64,000 nt of DNA, from positions 2,540 through 66,539 of the forward strand of contig DAZE01000005.1 in assembly GCA_002507175.1 (NCBI GenBank). The letters are read 5' to 3'. Below the pieces are notes generated by a model. The model worked only from the letters and a program-made list of their open reading frames with translations. It did not search any database and was not told where the DNA came from. The first letter of the stretch is position 1, and every line of letters starts with the position of its first letter. This DNA comes from Euryarchaeota archaeon UBA558. GTDB lineage: Archaea > Thermoplasmatota > Poseidoniia > Poseidoniales > Thalassarchaeaceae. A program made the translations under genes and the position numbers. This document shows positions 45,246 to 55,400 of this stretch, piece by piece.

Positions 45246-47405
45246 TCATTCTGCCTCATTCTTCTCAACTTCAAAACTCATGAGCATCACCCTTAATTCG
45301 TACCTAACCTCTTCACCATCGTCACTGTGTGGGCATTGACCGTTCCCACCACTGTTAGCATCGACTCTCAGGGATAGAGCGTAGTCACCGTCTTGTTCCC
45401 CCGACGAACTCAGATTCTCTCGAATCTCCCCCTCGGAAAGCCCTGATATATTCCAGGCTTGGGTTCCATTGCCCAGATCATCACCAAATGATACGCCCGT
45501 TACTGTGACTAACCATGAGAAACCAGACCAAAACTCCTCGCTCACAATTCCTATGCCAGTCATCTCATCTCCCTGTACCGATGAAAAGTAGCCATTATGC
45601 TCCAATTCTCCGATGGTTGAGTCCATCGCGTCATTGCCAGGGTTGACTGCACATGCTGCTTGTTCTTGGAATGAATTTGGATCAGCCTCCTCGTTTGTCT
45701 CATCATAGGTCCAAACCATTTGTACTTCTGCGACCTGGAAACCGTCTTCTCGATCGATCTGAGTGAGCAGGTAGTCAAAATCAATCGTCTCCCCATCTCC
45801 AATGTATTCCTCATCTTCGACGAGTACCACATTCTCGAATTGAAGGGTTGCAGTATAATTTCCAACATCCCCCATGGCCCCACTATCGCTGGATCGGCTG
45901 AGGAAATAGCCAACCTCGGCAGCCGACATCGGGGCAAGAATTATCATTGCAGATATTCCGATAACACGGCCACTTGGCATCGCATATCGACCTAGGGGGG
46001 AGGAATCAGGTGTCCTTATGCGAGCCATGACGAAATGAGCGGTAAAGGCAGCGCCCATCCCAGGAACGGATTCAAAAATATCATTGTTCAGTCCGACAAG
46101 CCTCCAAACAATAACAGCCACCAATGCTGAAACCATCATCACGATTGAGTGGAAGGTGTCAGGCTCATACCCCATCCATCGAATGGTAAGCATTGGGATG
46201 AATATCCCTCCAAGGCCATAAACCGCTAGAACCACCAGTGCGAACACCGAATCTCCACCGGGAATGTATTGGCCGGCAACTGAAATTGTAGTTGCTAGTA
46301 AGGCCACAAGTAATGTGACTACTTTTGTCATCGCATGATTTTGGCTCCATTTCGGAATTATGTCATCAGTGATGGCCGCAGTGCAAGCCAATACCTGGCT
46401 GTCCGCAGTAGACATCGTCGCCGCAAAAATGGATGCCAAAATCAAGCCAACCCAAAAAGGCCCCAGGGTCTCCATGGCCATCATCGGCAAGCCTAACTCC
46501 GGATCAAAATCAGATGATGTGAAGGTCACCCGACTTGCAAGCCCGATTATGAGCATGAGTAGAATAAATGGGGTCTGCCAGACGAAAAACCAAATCATGG
46601 CCTGCTTCCTATCTCTATCGGTCCCGAGCGTCATTACCCTGGAGACAACCTGTGGTTGGCCGGCCACTCCAAGTCCCCCTAGGAAGAACGCGAAAACCCA
46701 TAGCGTCACTCCAAGTTTCAAGTCCGGTGGAAACATATCAGTTAGGTTATCATTCTGAGAATTCAGTCCATCGTGGAGCCCATTGAAGCCACCGACCTCA
46801 CCCATTGCAACCCAACAGAGTAGGACAGACCCCACAATCATGACACAGGATTGGGCTGCATCAGTCCAAATCGATGCCCGAATTCCTCCCGCATAACAAT
46901 AAGCAACAACCAGAACAAATCCAATCAAGATGCCAACTAGCTCCGGCCATCCCATCATCGCAAATAGCGCCTTTCCTCCGGATGTTAGTTGAGCCGCGGC
47001 GTAAACTGACAGAAATAGAACAGACAGTGCGGCCGCCAGCTTAGCCTCAGGAGCCCCACTTACGCGAGATACGAGGGATGAAAGCGATCGGACACCCCTC
47101 TCATTTGCTTGCTCTTGGATAAATTTGTACAACCATATCCATGCCACGATCTGTCCAATTGTGGATGCCAGACCTATCCAAATGACAGAATAGCCAATGG
47201 TATATGTGAATCCAATAAACCCGATGAACATGTATCCACTGTTCCAGGTACTAACAGCTGACAATGCCGCCAAACCTGGATGCATTCCACGCCCCGCAAC
47301 TAGGTAATCATCCGTGGTGTTCTCCTTGACTCGAATTGAGGAAAGGCCCACGGCTGCGAAGAAACCCATGAACAGGAGGAATGAGAGGATCAGGATGATC
47401 TCCAT
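45246..47405 (-). CDS. Sodium:solute symporter (SSS/PutP-like) with extra C-terminal domain
   Basis: The product is 719 residues; ordinary SSS transporters are 480-550. Residues 1 to about 500 hold about 13 membrane helices with SSS signatures: YLVAGRGMHPGLAALSAVSTW at the Na+ site, an AYCYAGGIRASIWTDAAQ segment and the GGLGVAGQPQVVSRVM block near residue 250, close to proline permease PutP. The substrate is most likely an amino acid or another small organic solute. The last 215 residues are soluble, acidic and strand-rich (VAEVQMVWTYDETNEE, FSWLVTVTGVSFGDD) with three Cys. This domain resembles no SSS tail I know. The stop lies 64 bases before the Vsr-type gene on the same strand. Confidence 0.9.
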   Translation of the reverse strand: MEIILILSFLLFMGFFAAVGLSSIRVKENTTDDYLVAGRGMHPGLAALSAVSTWNSGYMFIGFIGFTYTIGYSVIWIGLASTIGQIVAWIWLYKFIQEQANERGVRSLSSLVSRVSGAPEAKLAAALSVLFLSVYAAAQLTSGGKALFAMMGWPELVGILIGFVLVVAYCYAGGIRASIWTDAAQSCVMIVGSVLLCWVAMGEVGGFNGLHDGLNSQNDNLTDMFPPDLKLGVTLWVFAFFLGGLGVAGQPQVVSRVMTLGTDRDRKQAMIWFFVWQTPFILLMLIIGLASRVTFTSSDFDPELGLPMMAMETLGPFWVGLILASIFAATMSTADSQVLACTAAITDDIIPKWSQNHAMTKVVTLLVALLATTISVAGQYIPGGDSVFALVVLAVYGLGGIFIPMLTIRWMGYEPDTFHSIVMMVSALVAVIVWRLVGLNNDIFESVPGMGAAFTAHFVMARIRTPDSSPLGRYAMPSGRVIGISAMIILAPMSAAEVGYFLSRSSDSGAMGDVGNYTATLQFENVVLVEDEEYIGDGETIDFDYLLTQIDREDGFQVAEVQMVWTYDETNEEADPNSFQEQAACAVNPGNDAMDSTIGELEHNGYFSSVQGDEMTGIGIVSEEFWSGFSWLVTVTGVSFGDDLGNGTQAWNISGLSEGEIRENLSSSGEQDGDYALSLRVDANSGGNGQCPHSDDGEEVRYELRVMLMSFEVEKNEAE

Positions 47406-47484
47406 CGACCTGTCAGGGGAGCCACCCCATGATCAATACCTTGCATCCGACATGACTTTGAGTAGCGGCTGACCGCTGAAAATC

Positions 47485-47721
47485 GTGCCTCTTCTTTCTT
47501 GGAGTCGGATATCTGCCTCGCCGTGGTTTAGGGGGGTATTGATCTACTCAGTGTTCAGGGCGATTTACGGCGCGTTAATCCTGTTGATTACGCTTGTGCT
47601 TGCAACGAGCGATGATGCCCCATGGTGGACCAGCATAATTTTCCTATTGATTTCCATGGTGGTAAGTAGAATCATTTTCAGGCGGATCAACTTATGGTTT
47701 CAGAACAGATCAAAAAAGTAA
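47485..47721 (+). CDS. Small membrane protein with two transmembrane helices
   Basis: The product is 78 residues from a GTG start. Two hydrophobic helices (about residues 18-39 and 47-64) are followed by a basic tail (FRRINLWFQNRSKK), predicting both ends in the cytoplasm. It lies between the divergent symporter gene and the convergent serS. I recognise no family; coding status is supported by the helix pattern and by its fit in an otherwise gene-free gap. Confidence 0.5.
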   Translation: MPLLSWSRISASPWFRGVLIYSVFRAIYGALILLITLVLATSDDAPWWTSIIFLLISMVVSRIIFRRINLWFQNRSKK

Positions 47722-47760
47722 GGGTGATGTAGATTGAAAATGGATATCGAAGGTCAAATG

Positions 47761-49041
47761 CTATTCATTCGGAAGCAAGGTCTTTTTCCCGCGCATCGCT
47801 GGTACTAGAACATCCGGTACGATCACACTCCCATCGTCAGTCTGATACTGTTCCATGATAGCAACAAGCGCCCGACTGGTTGCAACAGCAGTGGAGTTTA
47901 GTGTATGAACGGCCTCATTACCACCACTCTTCCTATACCTCATTTTGAGTCTATTTGCTTGATAATCGGTACAGTTTGAACAGGAGACTACTTCTTTGAA
48001 TTCCCCTGCACCAGGCAACCACGCCTCCAAGTCATATTTTCGTGATGCAACAGTACCCATGTCCCCTGTGCAAATATCGACAATGCGATAGTGGAGGCCC
48101 AAACTGTCCCATAGGTCCTTCGCGTTATTCAACAATTCAGTATGAAAGCCCCACGATTCTTCCGGCTTGCAGATGATTACCTGTTCAACTTTGGTAAACT
48201 GATGAACCCTCCAAATTCCTCTGTCAGACATTCCGTGGGCCCCGACCTCTCTACGAAAGCATGGACTCACTCCCACCAACTTGATTGGCAAATTGTTTTG
48301 TTCAATCACCTCATCCATCATCATTGCAGTAAGAGGATGTTCACTCGTAGCTATGAGATAATATCCATCGGGTTCCACCCCATACATCACATTCTCGAAG
48401 TCAGATAGGTCTGTGACACCTTCGTATGCCTTCCTATTCATCATCAGAGGTGGTTGTACCAGGGTATATCCTCTGTCGATGAGGAAGTCTGCAGAGTACT
48501 GTTGAAGAGCCATCTCAAGCCTAGCGAGATCCCCCATCAGAAAATACTGTCTTGACCCAGTAATTTTACCTGCTCTGGAGAGGTCAACCCACCCGTTCTT
48601 TTCTATGATTTCATTATGGGTCTTTGGTTTGAAATCAAAACTTGGAAGTTCGCCATGTCTGCTGATCTCAACGTTTTTTTGATCATTCTCTCCTGTTGGC
48701 ACGTCCTCATGTAGTAGATTGGGTATCTGCATCCTTATTGAGTCCCTTTTGAAAATCAACTGTTCTGCTTCCTCCTCGAGGTCTTCAATTTTGGAACCCA
48801 AATTGCTTACCTTACCAAGTATTGCATCGACCTCTTCTTCATCCCCTTTCTTCTTAGCCTCAGAAATCAATCTCGCGGCTGAGTTGCGGGACTTTCTGAG
48901 TTGATCTACCTCGAATCTAACCTCCCTCCACCTACCATCTAAGAGAAGAACTTCATCAATGATGGAGCCGTTGATACCTCGTTTGAAAAAATCAGCCCTG
49001 ATTCTATCAGGATCATCTCGGAATAACTGTATGTCCAGCAT
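47761..49041 (-). CDS. serS: Seryl-tRNA synthetase
   Basis: The product is 426 residues, the normal length of the bacterial-type (common) SerRS. The N-terminal coiled-coil arm (about residues 28-105, LRKSRNSAARLISEAKKKGD) binds the long variable arm of tRNA-Ser. Class II catalytic motifs follow: motif 2 in SPCFRREVGAHGMSDRGIW and motif 3 near the end in NSTAVATSRALVAIMEQYQ. The TSEHPLTAM segment lies in the serine-binding region. It belongs to the common class and not to the rare methanogen type. It follows the presenilin-like gene on the same strand by 55 bases, with no sign of shared function. Confidence 0.97.
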   Translation of the reverse strand: MLDIQLFRDDPDRIRADFFKRGINGSIIDEVLLLDGRWREVRFEVDQLRKSRNSAARLISEAKKKGDEEEVDAILGKVSNLGSKIEDLEEEAEQLIFKRDSIRMQIPNLLHEDVPTGENDQKNVEISRHGELPSFDFKPKTHNEIIEKNGWVDLSRAGKITGSRQYFLMGDLARLEMALQQYSADFLIDRGYTLVQPPLMMNRKAYEGVTDLSDFENVMYGVEPDGYYLIATSEHPLTAMMMDEVIEQNNLPIKLVGVSPCFRREVGAHGMSDRGIWRVHQFTKVEQVIICKPEESWGFHTELLNNAKDLWDSLGLHYRIVDICTGDMGTVASRKYDLEAWLPGAGEFKEVVSCSNCTDYQANRLKMRYRKSGGNEAVHTLNSTAVATSRALVAIMEQYQTDDGSVIVPDVLVPAMRGKKTLLPNE

Positions 49042-49096
49042 TGGTCCCGACGTTGGGTGATAACCGGCTTTCTTGAGGGATTCGGCGATTGCCGAG

Positions 49097-50176
49097 TTAG
49101 AACAACGATATATCCTGCCAAAGCGCCGTTGGGCCCACGAATATTATTCCTGAAATTATGTACCCCATGATCGCTCCTCCGTTTAGAAGTGGGAGACCTG
49201 GTTGGGCTTCTCCTTTGGCGACGAATGACATCAATTTTGCGTAACCTACCAAGCCACCCAGAAGGGTCCCTATCGCGACCAAGAGCTGACCGAGATACAT
49301 AGTGCCGAATGGGTTGAAGACCTCTCCTCCCACTTCTGGCATGTAGGTCAGGCTCGAAATTACAAGCATCCCGGGGAATATGACATCTCCTAATCCCATA
49401 AAAAGTGCGTCTCGACCCTTCCCACCACTATCTTCGCTATCTGGGCTTGGGGGAAATCCTGATCCATCGGGTTGATCCTGACCTTCTGCCCCCTCCTTGG
49501 TCTTCATGTCTCCCTTTTGCCCAATGAAGCTGTAGCTTGCGTCCTTTGGTGCGACCAAGACAACTGGAAGTTTCAAATCAATCATGGTGTCGGCAAGCTC
49601 AAGCATGTGCTTAGATCGATGCACTGCCCAATAGTCGTAAATTGCAGCTGCAATCATGAATACACAAATCAGTACTGGGACGAAACTAATCCCTAGCATC
49701 ACAATAACGCCCGAGCCTACTACCATTCCAACACCGTTCACGACCCACCATTCGGGATATTTGTACAGTGCGACTATGGATAATAGGGAAACGACTGGTG
49801 AGGCATAGAAGGCGAAACGCCATGGTTCTTGATCTTCCAAGCCGGAAAGCCCTCCAATCAAGGCGAATATTGGTACTGTGGCGTATAGCATTGAGACCCA
49901 TAATGCAAAGAGGATGAAGTATTTTATTGCTGCCTGCAGACCTTTTCTTGCGAGCCATATCACGAGTGCTGTGAATAGGAGGATCATCATCAGTTCAAAT
50001 ATGATATTTTTAGCCTCCGTTGACCCTTCTTCCCCGAAGGCCTTGGCTTCCTCGAAATTCCAAGCAGGTTGGATAAATATTCCAATACAAATGGTTGTTA
50101 CAAACATTCCTGCCATTCCGATCATCGAAGTCCAGGCCATTCCTCCCATTTTTCCGTCTGCCATGGTGGCCCCCAT
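49097..50176 (-). CDS. Presenilin-like (A22) intramembrane aspartyl protease
   Basis: The product is 359 residues with about nine membrane helices. The two catalytic aspartates are in family context: Asp181 in AAIYDYWAVH and Asp264 in FMGLGDVIFPG. The PAL-type motif reads PLL in QPGLPLLNGG (residues about 326-334). A hydrophilic insert of about 45 residues between the two active-site helices (KTKEGAEGQDQPDGSGFPP) corresponds to the variable loop of archaeal homologues. This family cuts membrane-embedded peptides after another protease has shed the outer part. An ATG at 50164 is an alternative start. Divergent from folC across 37 bases. Confidence 0.93.
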   Translation of the reverse strand: MGATMADGKMGGMAWTSMIGMAGMFVTTICIGIFIQPAWNFEEAKAFGEEGSTEAKNIIFELMMILLFTALVIWLARKGLQAAIKYFILFALWVSMLYATVPIFALIGGLSGLEDQEPWRFAFYASPVVSLLSIVALYKYPEWWVVNGVGMVVGSGVIVMLGISFVPVLICVFMIAAAIYDYWAVHRSKHMLELADTMIDLKLPVVLVAPKDASYSFIGQKGDMKTKEGAEGQDQPDGSGFPPSPDSEDSGGKGRDALFMGLGDVIFPGMLVISSLTYMPEVGGEVFNPFGTMYLGQLLVAIGTLLGGLVGYAKLMSFVAKGEAQPGLPLLNGGAIMGYIISGIIFVGPTALWQDISLF

Positions 50177-50213
50177 AGTCTAGGATCATATCAGGGTGAC
50201 CCGTCGTCGATAC

Positions 50214-51452
50214 ATGGCAGAGTGGTCTCACAATGAACTTCGTGACTGGCTAGCTCCTACCCCTGGCAAGAAGCGGATGCGACTGGGCCTCGAAAATGTC
50301 AAGGATATTTTGGGTCGATTATCAAACCCTGAGTCCTCGTTCCCTTCAATACACGTAGCGGGTACGAACGGAAAGGGGTCACTTTGTGCACATCTTTCGG
50401 CAAGAGGTGCAGCAAATGGCGTTCTGATGGGAATGTTCAGCTCTCCTCATCTAGTATCTGTTGAGGAGAGAGTGAGGATCGATGGGAGGCCAATTAGCTC
50501 AGATGAATTCGACCTAGCCCTTTCTGAGGTAAGGCTAGCATCAGAGAAGGAGCCCGAGATCGAGGTCACATATTTTGAGAAAACGATGCTCGTAGCCATG
50601 CTCGCATTTCGAAGAGCCAAGATAGGTAGGGCAGTCATAGAAACAGGGTTGGGAGGAAGGCTGGATGCGACGAGATGCGTTCATGCAGACCTATGCGCCA
50701 TAACAACCATCTCTGAAGACCACATGGAGATTCTTGGCCCTACGCTGATGCACATTTTGAGGGAAAAGGCGGGGATTCATCGTAAGGGCGCGCCCTTGGT
50801 GATGCTCAATCCAGAACACTCCGATCTTGTGGATGAGGCACGAAGGATCATCGGCGGCGATCTGATAATGCATAGTCCTGAGAATCTAGACTCTCCTTGG
50901 GTAATCAGCAGGTCCATGGCAGTCGCGATAGGGGAAATGCTGGGCTGGGAGATTGATCATGAGGATCCTCTGTGGCCAGGTAGGGACTCTAACACATATC
51001 GACATGGAAATAACGAGATATTCCTCAGCGCTGCCCACAACTACGAAAGTATACTTTCGGAGATGACTAGGCTCAAGGAACCCAACACTCTCATCATCGG
51101 ATTGACAAAGAAACAAGATCTTCACAGGGTACTGGCTCCGGTCAAAGCTGCAATTGAACGCAAAATGATTGAGCGTGTTCTGATCCTAGAACCAAAACAT
51201 GGCAGGCTCCCTCCTGAAAATCAACAAGATGTCATAGAAGCACTGGGAACGGGGGCTATGGTATCTGTGCCTATCGATATGAAAGAGGCAATTGAATTAG
51301 CAAGCAGTATCTCCAGAGATAAGGCGACTAGGATAATGGTAATGGGAAGCATACACCTGGTTGGAGATTGTATTGAAATCATACACACAGGGAATGGGGA
51401 TCTTGACCCAATCCTCCAGATACATGCCAGTCACCATTCACCATGCTTCTAA
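50214..51452 (+). CDS. folC: Folylpolyglutamate synthase/dihydrofolate synthase family ligase
   Basis: The product is 412 residues from the ATG at 50214 (a GTG at 50196 is possible). The Mur-ligase-type ATPase fold has P-loop AGTNGKGSLCAHL (residues about 44-56) and the conserved YFEKTMLVAMLAFRRAKIGRAV and ETGLGGRLDATRCVHADLC segments. The DHEDP and AHNYESILSEM regions mark the C-terminal domain. It adds glutamate to folate-type cofactors or makes dihydrofolate. It is followed 24 bases later by dCMP deaminase, which works in the thymidylate pathway that depends on folates; co-transcription is plausible. Confidence 0.92.
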   Translation: MAEWSHNELRDWLAPTPGKKRMRLGLENVKDILGRLSNPESSFPSIHVAGTNGKGSLCAHLSARGAANGVLMGMFSSPHLVSVEERVRIDGRPISSDEFDLALSEVRLASEKEPEIEVTYFEKTMLVAMLAFRRAKIGRAVIETGLGGRLDATRCVHADLCAITTISEDHMEILGPTLMHILREKAGIHRKGAPLVMLNPEHSDLVDEARRIIGGDLIMHSPENLDSPWVISRSMAVAIGEMLGWEIDHEDPLWPGRDSNTYRHGNNEIFLSAAHNYESILSEMTRLKEPNTLIIGLTKKQDLHRVLAPVKAAIERKMIERVLILEPKHGRLPPENQQDVIEALGTGAMVSVPIDMKEAIELASSISRDKATRIMVMGSIHLVGDCIEIIHTGNGDLDPILQIHASHHSPCF

Positions 51453-51476
51453 AAGGAGATTATACACGGTGACAAC

Positions 51477-51914
51477 ATGAGCGCTAAGTGGGACATACGA
51501 TTCTTGAAACTTGCAACTCATATATCGGAGTGGAGCAAAGACCCATCGACGAAGGTTGGGTGCGTGGTTGTCGGTCCAGATCGAGAAATTAGGTCAACGG
51601 GTTTCAATGGATTCCCCCGAGGTATACAAGATTCGGATGAGAGACTTACAAACAGGGATCTGAAGTATCCCTTGATATGTCACGCGGAGGAGAATGCGAT
51701 AATGCACGCAGCAAGGATCGGTCTTGCTTTGAAGGGATGTACGGCATATGTGACATGGCCCCCGTGCACTAGATGTGCGCGCAGCCTCATCCAAGCTGGA
51801 GTATCAGAGATAGTAATCCCATCAGGTCTCGAGATACCAGACCGATGGAGGGATGATTTTGAGATGTCTATGGGGCTACTAAGAGAAGCAGAGGTCACGA
51901 TCCGATCGGCTTAA
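51477..51914 (+). CDS. dCMP deaminase
   Basis: The product is 145 residues. The zinc site is complete: His69 and Glu71 in CHAEENAIMHA, and Cys97 and Cys100 in TWPPCTRCARSLIQAG. The SKDPSTKVGCVVVGPD segment (residues 20-35) and NGFPRGIQD match deoxycytidylate deaminases (ComEB/DCTD type). It converts dCMP to dUMP for thymidylate synthesis. It is short, lacking the allosteric insert of phage enzymes. The gene is convergent with the P-loop kinase gene, with 4 bases between stops. Confidence 0.94.
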   Translation: MSAKWDIRFLKLATHISEWSKDPSTKVGCVVVGPDREIRSTGFNGFPRGIQDSDERLTNRDLKYPLICHAEENAIMHAARIGLALKGCTAYVTWPPCTRCARSLIQAGVSEIVIPSGLEIPDRWRDDFEMSMGLLREAEVTIRSA

Positions 51915-51918
51915 GTTG

Positions 51919-52458
51919 CTAAATCTCTGGAAAAAGCTCTCCTAAATGCCTTTCCAAGGCAGCTAGGTCGCCGTTGTTTTCAACCGTGTGGTCCGCCAAG
52001 GCGGATGTCGCGATCAAAGATTGGCCCGTTGCATCTTTAGACACGAGCTCCAATCTCTCAACCTCCAAAAAAGCCTCTTTGGTAACTGGGTCTCCAGATC
52101 TTGCCCTCGTCTGCGCCCTGAGCCACCGGGTTTCAGGATCAGCAGTCACCTCCAATAGAACGAAATCATTTCTTTTCCTCAGGGCGTAAACTTCGTCCGG
52201 CGTCCTTATGGAGTCAATCACTGCATTCTCGCCCTCAAAAGCCTCCAACAGCATTTCCGCTAATATCCCAGGCCCATGCCTTTTTCTTAATTCCCTCCCA
52301 CCGTTTATCAGATTCTCCCTAGTGGGCTGAATATCGTTCTCTGATAACCAAGATCTAATCGAATCTGAGCATGATCCTGTAAGGAACCCACGTGTTTGGA
52401 ACCATTCCAAAACAGTTGTTTTCCCTGCTGCGTTTCGCCCCGTAAGCCCCACAAGCAT
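51919..52458 (-). CDS. UPF0200-like P-loop nucleotide kinase
   Basis: The product is about 179 residues from the ATG at 52458; a GTG at 52476 adds six residues. Walker A is LTGRNAAGKTT (residues about 5-15). The ENLINGGRELRKRHGPGILAEM, AVIDSIRTPDEVYALRK and ADPETRWLRAQTRARSGDP segments follow the archaeal UPF0200/AAA_18 layout, related to dephospho-CoA kinase and nucleotide kinases. The substrate is unknown. It follows the Lhr helicase gene on the same strand by about 37 bases and is convergent with dCMP deaminase. Confidence 0.8.
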   Translation of the reverse strand: MLVGLTGRNAAGKTTVLEWFQTRGFLTGSCSDSIRSWLSENDIQPTRENLINGGRELRKRHGPGILAEMLLEAFEGENAVIDSIRTPDEVYALRKRNDFVLLEVTADPETRWLRAQTRARSGDPVTKEAFLEVERLELVSKDATGQSLIATSALADHTVENNGDLAALERHLGELFPEI

Positions 52459-52494
52459 AATTCGTGGAGAGCCCACAACTCAATAGCGGTTTTG

Positions 52495-55400
52495 TCAAGA
52501 CCAATACCGCCTAGTCCTGGCATATTCGATTTCGGAATTGTGGATCGACCTCAGTAACCCAGTCCTAGAATCTGTCCGGAATCCTCTCAGTATCCTAGTA
52601 GCAGTCTCCTCCCCGATTCCTCTTCCCATCAGACAAAGGATTGCTTCAAATCCATGGTTATTGAGCAATTCAGCATTCTTCTGCATCCTCGCCCTATCCT
52701 TGGGTTCTCTACTTTTCACCCATCCCAGCATCATTTCCTCCATCCTCTCTGGCCCGCAACATCTCATGCTCCCTCCACAAATTGGACAATCTCCAACACC
52801 CAGTTCAAGCCTATTCACCCGACTTCTTTGCACATTGTGGCAATTCAAGCAGACCAGAATACAGCGTTCTGACAACAATCTTGTTTCCAATCTCTCTCGC
52901 AACTCTTTATCCCCCCAAGCAGGGAGAAGCATGTCTCGTTCAGACCTCGGCGATTGTCCGAGCGGCCCTGGGGGAGTTATGATGATCTCGACGGAACCAA
53001 GTTGTAATTCCGACATGAGTTCCATGGCTCCCGTAATGTCCATTCTTTCATGGAATAACTTTGACAAAGTCTCCTCAACTACCGCCGTCCCTTGATAGCG
53101 CTTCAGCATCCCTGAAATGTTTACTTTTCTTGGGTCAACGTCCTTTCTCAGTATGCCGAATCTTCGAGCAACCTGCACAAATCTGGCTCTGATGGCCCTT
53201 CCGTTTGGTATGGTCATCCTCAATATTGCTTCCAAGGCAAGTGGCGAGGTTTCACGTAGCCACTTCTCTATGTCGGATGCTTTCACGCCGGGAATTCTGA
53301 ATGATATCCTATAGGGGTCAACAACAGCGACCCCCATGCTCCCACCAAGGCCTGATCCCATAGCTTGGATGAAATGGGCTAGAGTCTCATTTATTCTTGA
53401 TCCACGACAGCAGTTCAATATGATGGCATGTTCTCTGAGTTCAATCGTCAAAGTCTTGTCATCTGGGACATGGCCGGTGGAATCAAAGTGGTCAACTACG
53501 GTCTGGATATACAACGAGGCTGCTTCCTCAGAGAGTGGATAGTCATCAAACGAGATTTCATCTTCACTCTCTCTGGTTGCGTTCACAAGGTCCAGAACCC
53601 TCCTTCGCATCTGTCCAACTTCAATGGCAACCTCAGAAGGGACTGGCGGCAACTCCCCTGACCAAACAGGAGCGCTCCCTACTTGAGAAACTGGTGCTAC
53701 CACTAACTCATTCTGCTCAGGATCAGCATCCACAATCTGCCAAGTCCTTCCTGCCATTACGAATGTCCTGGGTCTGCCCTCAGCATCCTCGCTGCCATCT
53801 GAGTTCAAGGATAGTACGAATGACTCATCAACCGTTCCTAGGACTCGTCTGCTGACCAGATCACGAATCTTGAACAAAGACTCGTCTGGAATCATCGAAT
53901 AATGGTCCCCCCTCGTAGACATTAGCTTGCCAGCGCCTTGAAACCAACCATCAGACAAAACCTCGGGTAGGCTCCTCACCATTTTCAACCTCATCTTTTC
54001 CAGTTCCGAGTCAGAATAATCGCCGGGGATTGGACGAGAATCAGGGAAGTCAGCGTCATCAATGAGGCTAGAGAACTCATCCCAAAGCATCGTGCTCCAA
54101 GCAATGATGTCCGAGTTAGGGGGGTCATCTATTAGCCTAAGTAGCCAACGATCATCAAGCACCCTAAGAGTCGCCATGGTATCTTCGAATGACCAATCTC
54201 TGAACACTGATGCAGATGAAAGTATGCCATGGGCAGTCTGGAGAGGTACAACCTTTCTCTCCATTGCCATTTGAAGCAGTTGATTTGCCGCAACGATTGT
54301 CGGGTTGAGACGCCACTCGATGTTAGGTAATTCCTTGGCGAGAGCCTTTCTTGCAATCACAGCTGACTCGGCGATATCATCATGCTCCCATACGAGTATC
54401 TGACCTCGTCCAGTTCCCCCCAATTTGTGTTCGGACCTTCCGATCCGTTGGAGCAGGCTGTCTACACTTCTAGGAGATTGAATCTGATGCACCGCCTTGA
54501 TTGATCCGACGTCTATTCCAAGCTCTAGACTAGATGTGCAGATCATGGCATCCAACTTACCATCTTTCAGTGCATTTTCCATTTGCTCTCTGGTTTCAGC
54601 CGCAAGACTTCCATGATGTACCCCGATTCTTACCTCTGGGGAGATCTGAACCATGCGCTGAGCTACTGTCTCGGCATTTGACCTCGAATTCACGAAGACC
54701 AAGGCTGGAGAAGATGTGTTGATGAGACTCGTTAGCCTCCTCAGTGAGGATATGGCTCTAGGGGAGACATTCCAAGCTACTGACAGCGCTTCATCCTCGG
54801 GAGTTGCGGGCTCCACGTGAACTGAAACCTCGGTTGACCTTGGTGATGGACCTTCCACCACCACTGCGTCTTTCGAAAACCATCTTGCAACCTCATTTGC
54901 GTTTCCTACCGTAGCTGATAGCCCTACAACCTGGACTTCTCTTCCAGCAAGTGCGCGTATTCTTTGGATCCCCACTAACAATTGTGAGCCACGCTCTGAA
55001 CTTGCGAGGTCATGAACTTCGTCAATGACGATCGTTCGAACCTTCGCTAGGTGTTTTCTCAACCTAGAACCTAAAAGCATGATCTGGAGGGTTTCAGGCG
55101 TGGTAATCAGAATGTCAGGCGGGGTCTTCGATTGTCTTGCCCGCTCTTTTTTTGTAGTATCTCCGTGACGTAGTGATACCGTGAGGCCAAGGGGTTCCAG
55201 AAATGGTCCAAGCCTCTTATCCATGTCCCTGTTCAGGGCCCTGAGAGGTGTGACATATAGGACGGAAAGTGCCCGCCAGTCCCCTGAAAGTACGTTTGAG
55301 GCTATTGGGATTATTGCAGCCTCGGTCTTCCCGCTTCCAGTCGGCGCGACCAACAAGGCATCCTTTCCCAAAAGCAGGGGTTTCAACGACGCCTCCTGAA

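Noticed and set aside
45181..45274. N-terminal extension of the Vsr frame
   Set aside because: It overlaps the symporter C-terminus, has no family residues, and a good GGTGAG site precedes the internal ATG at 45181.
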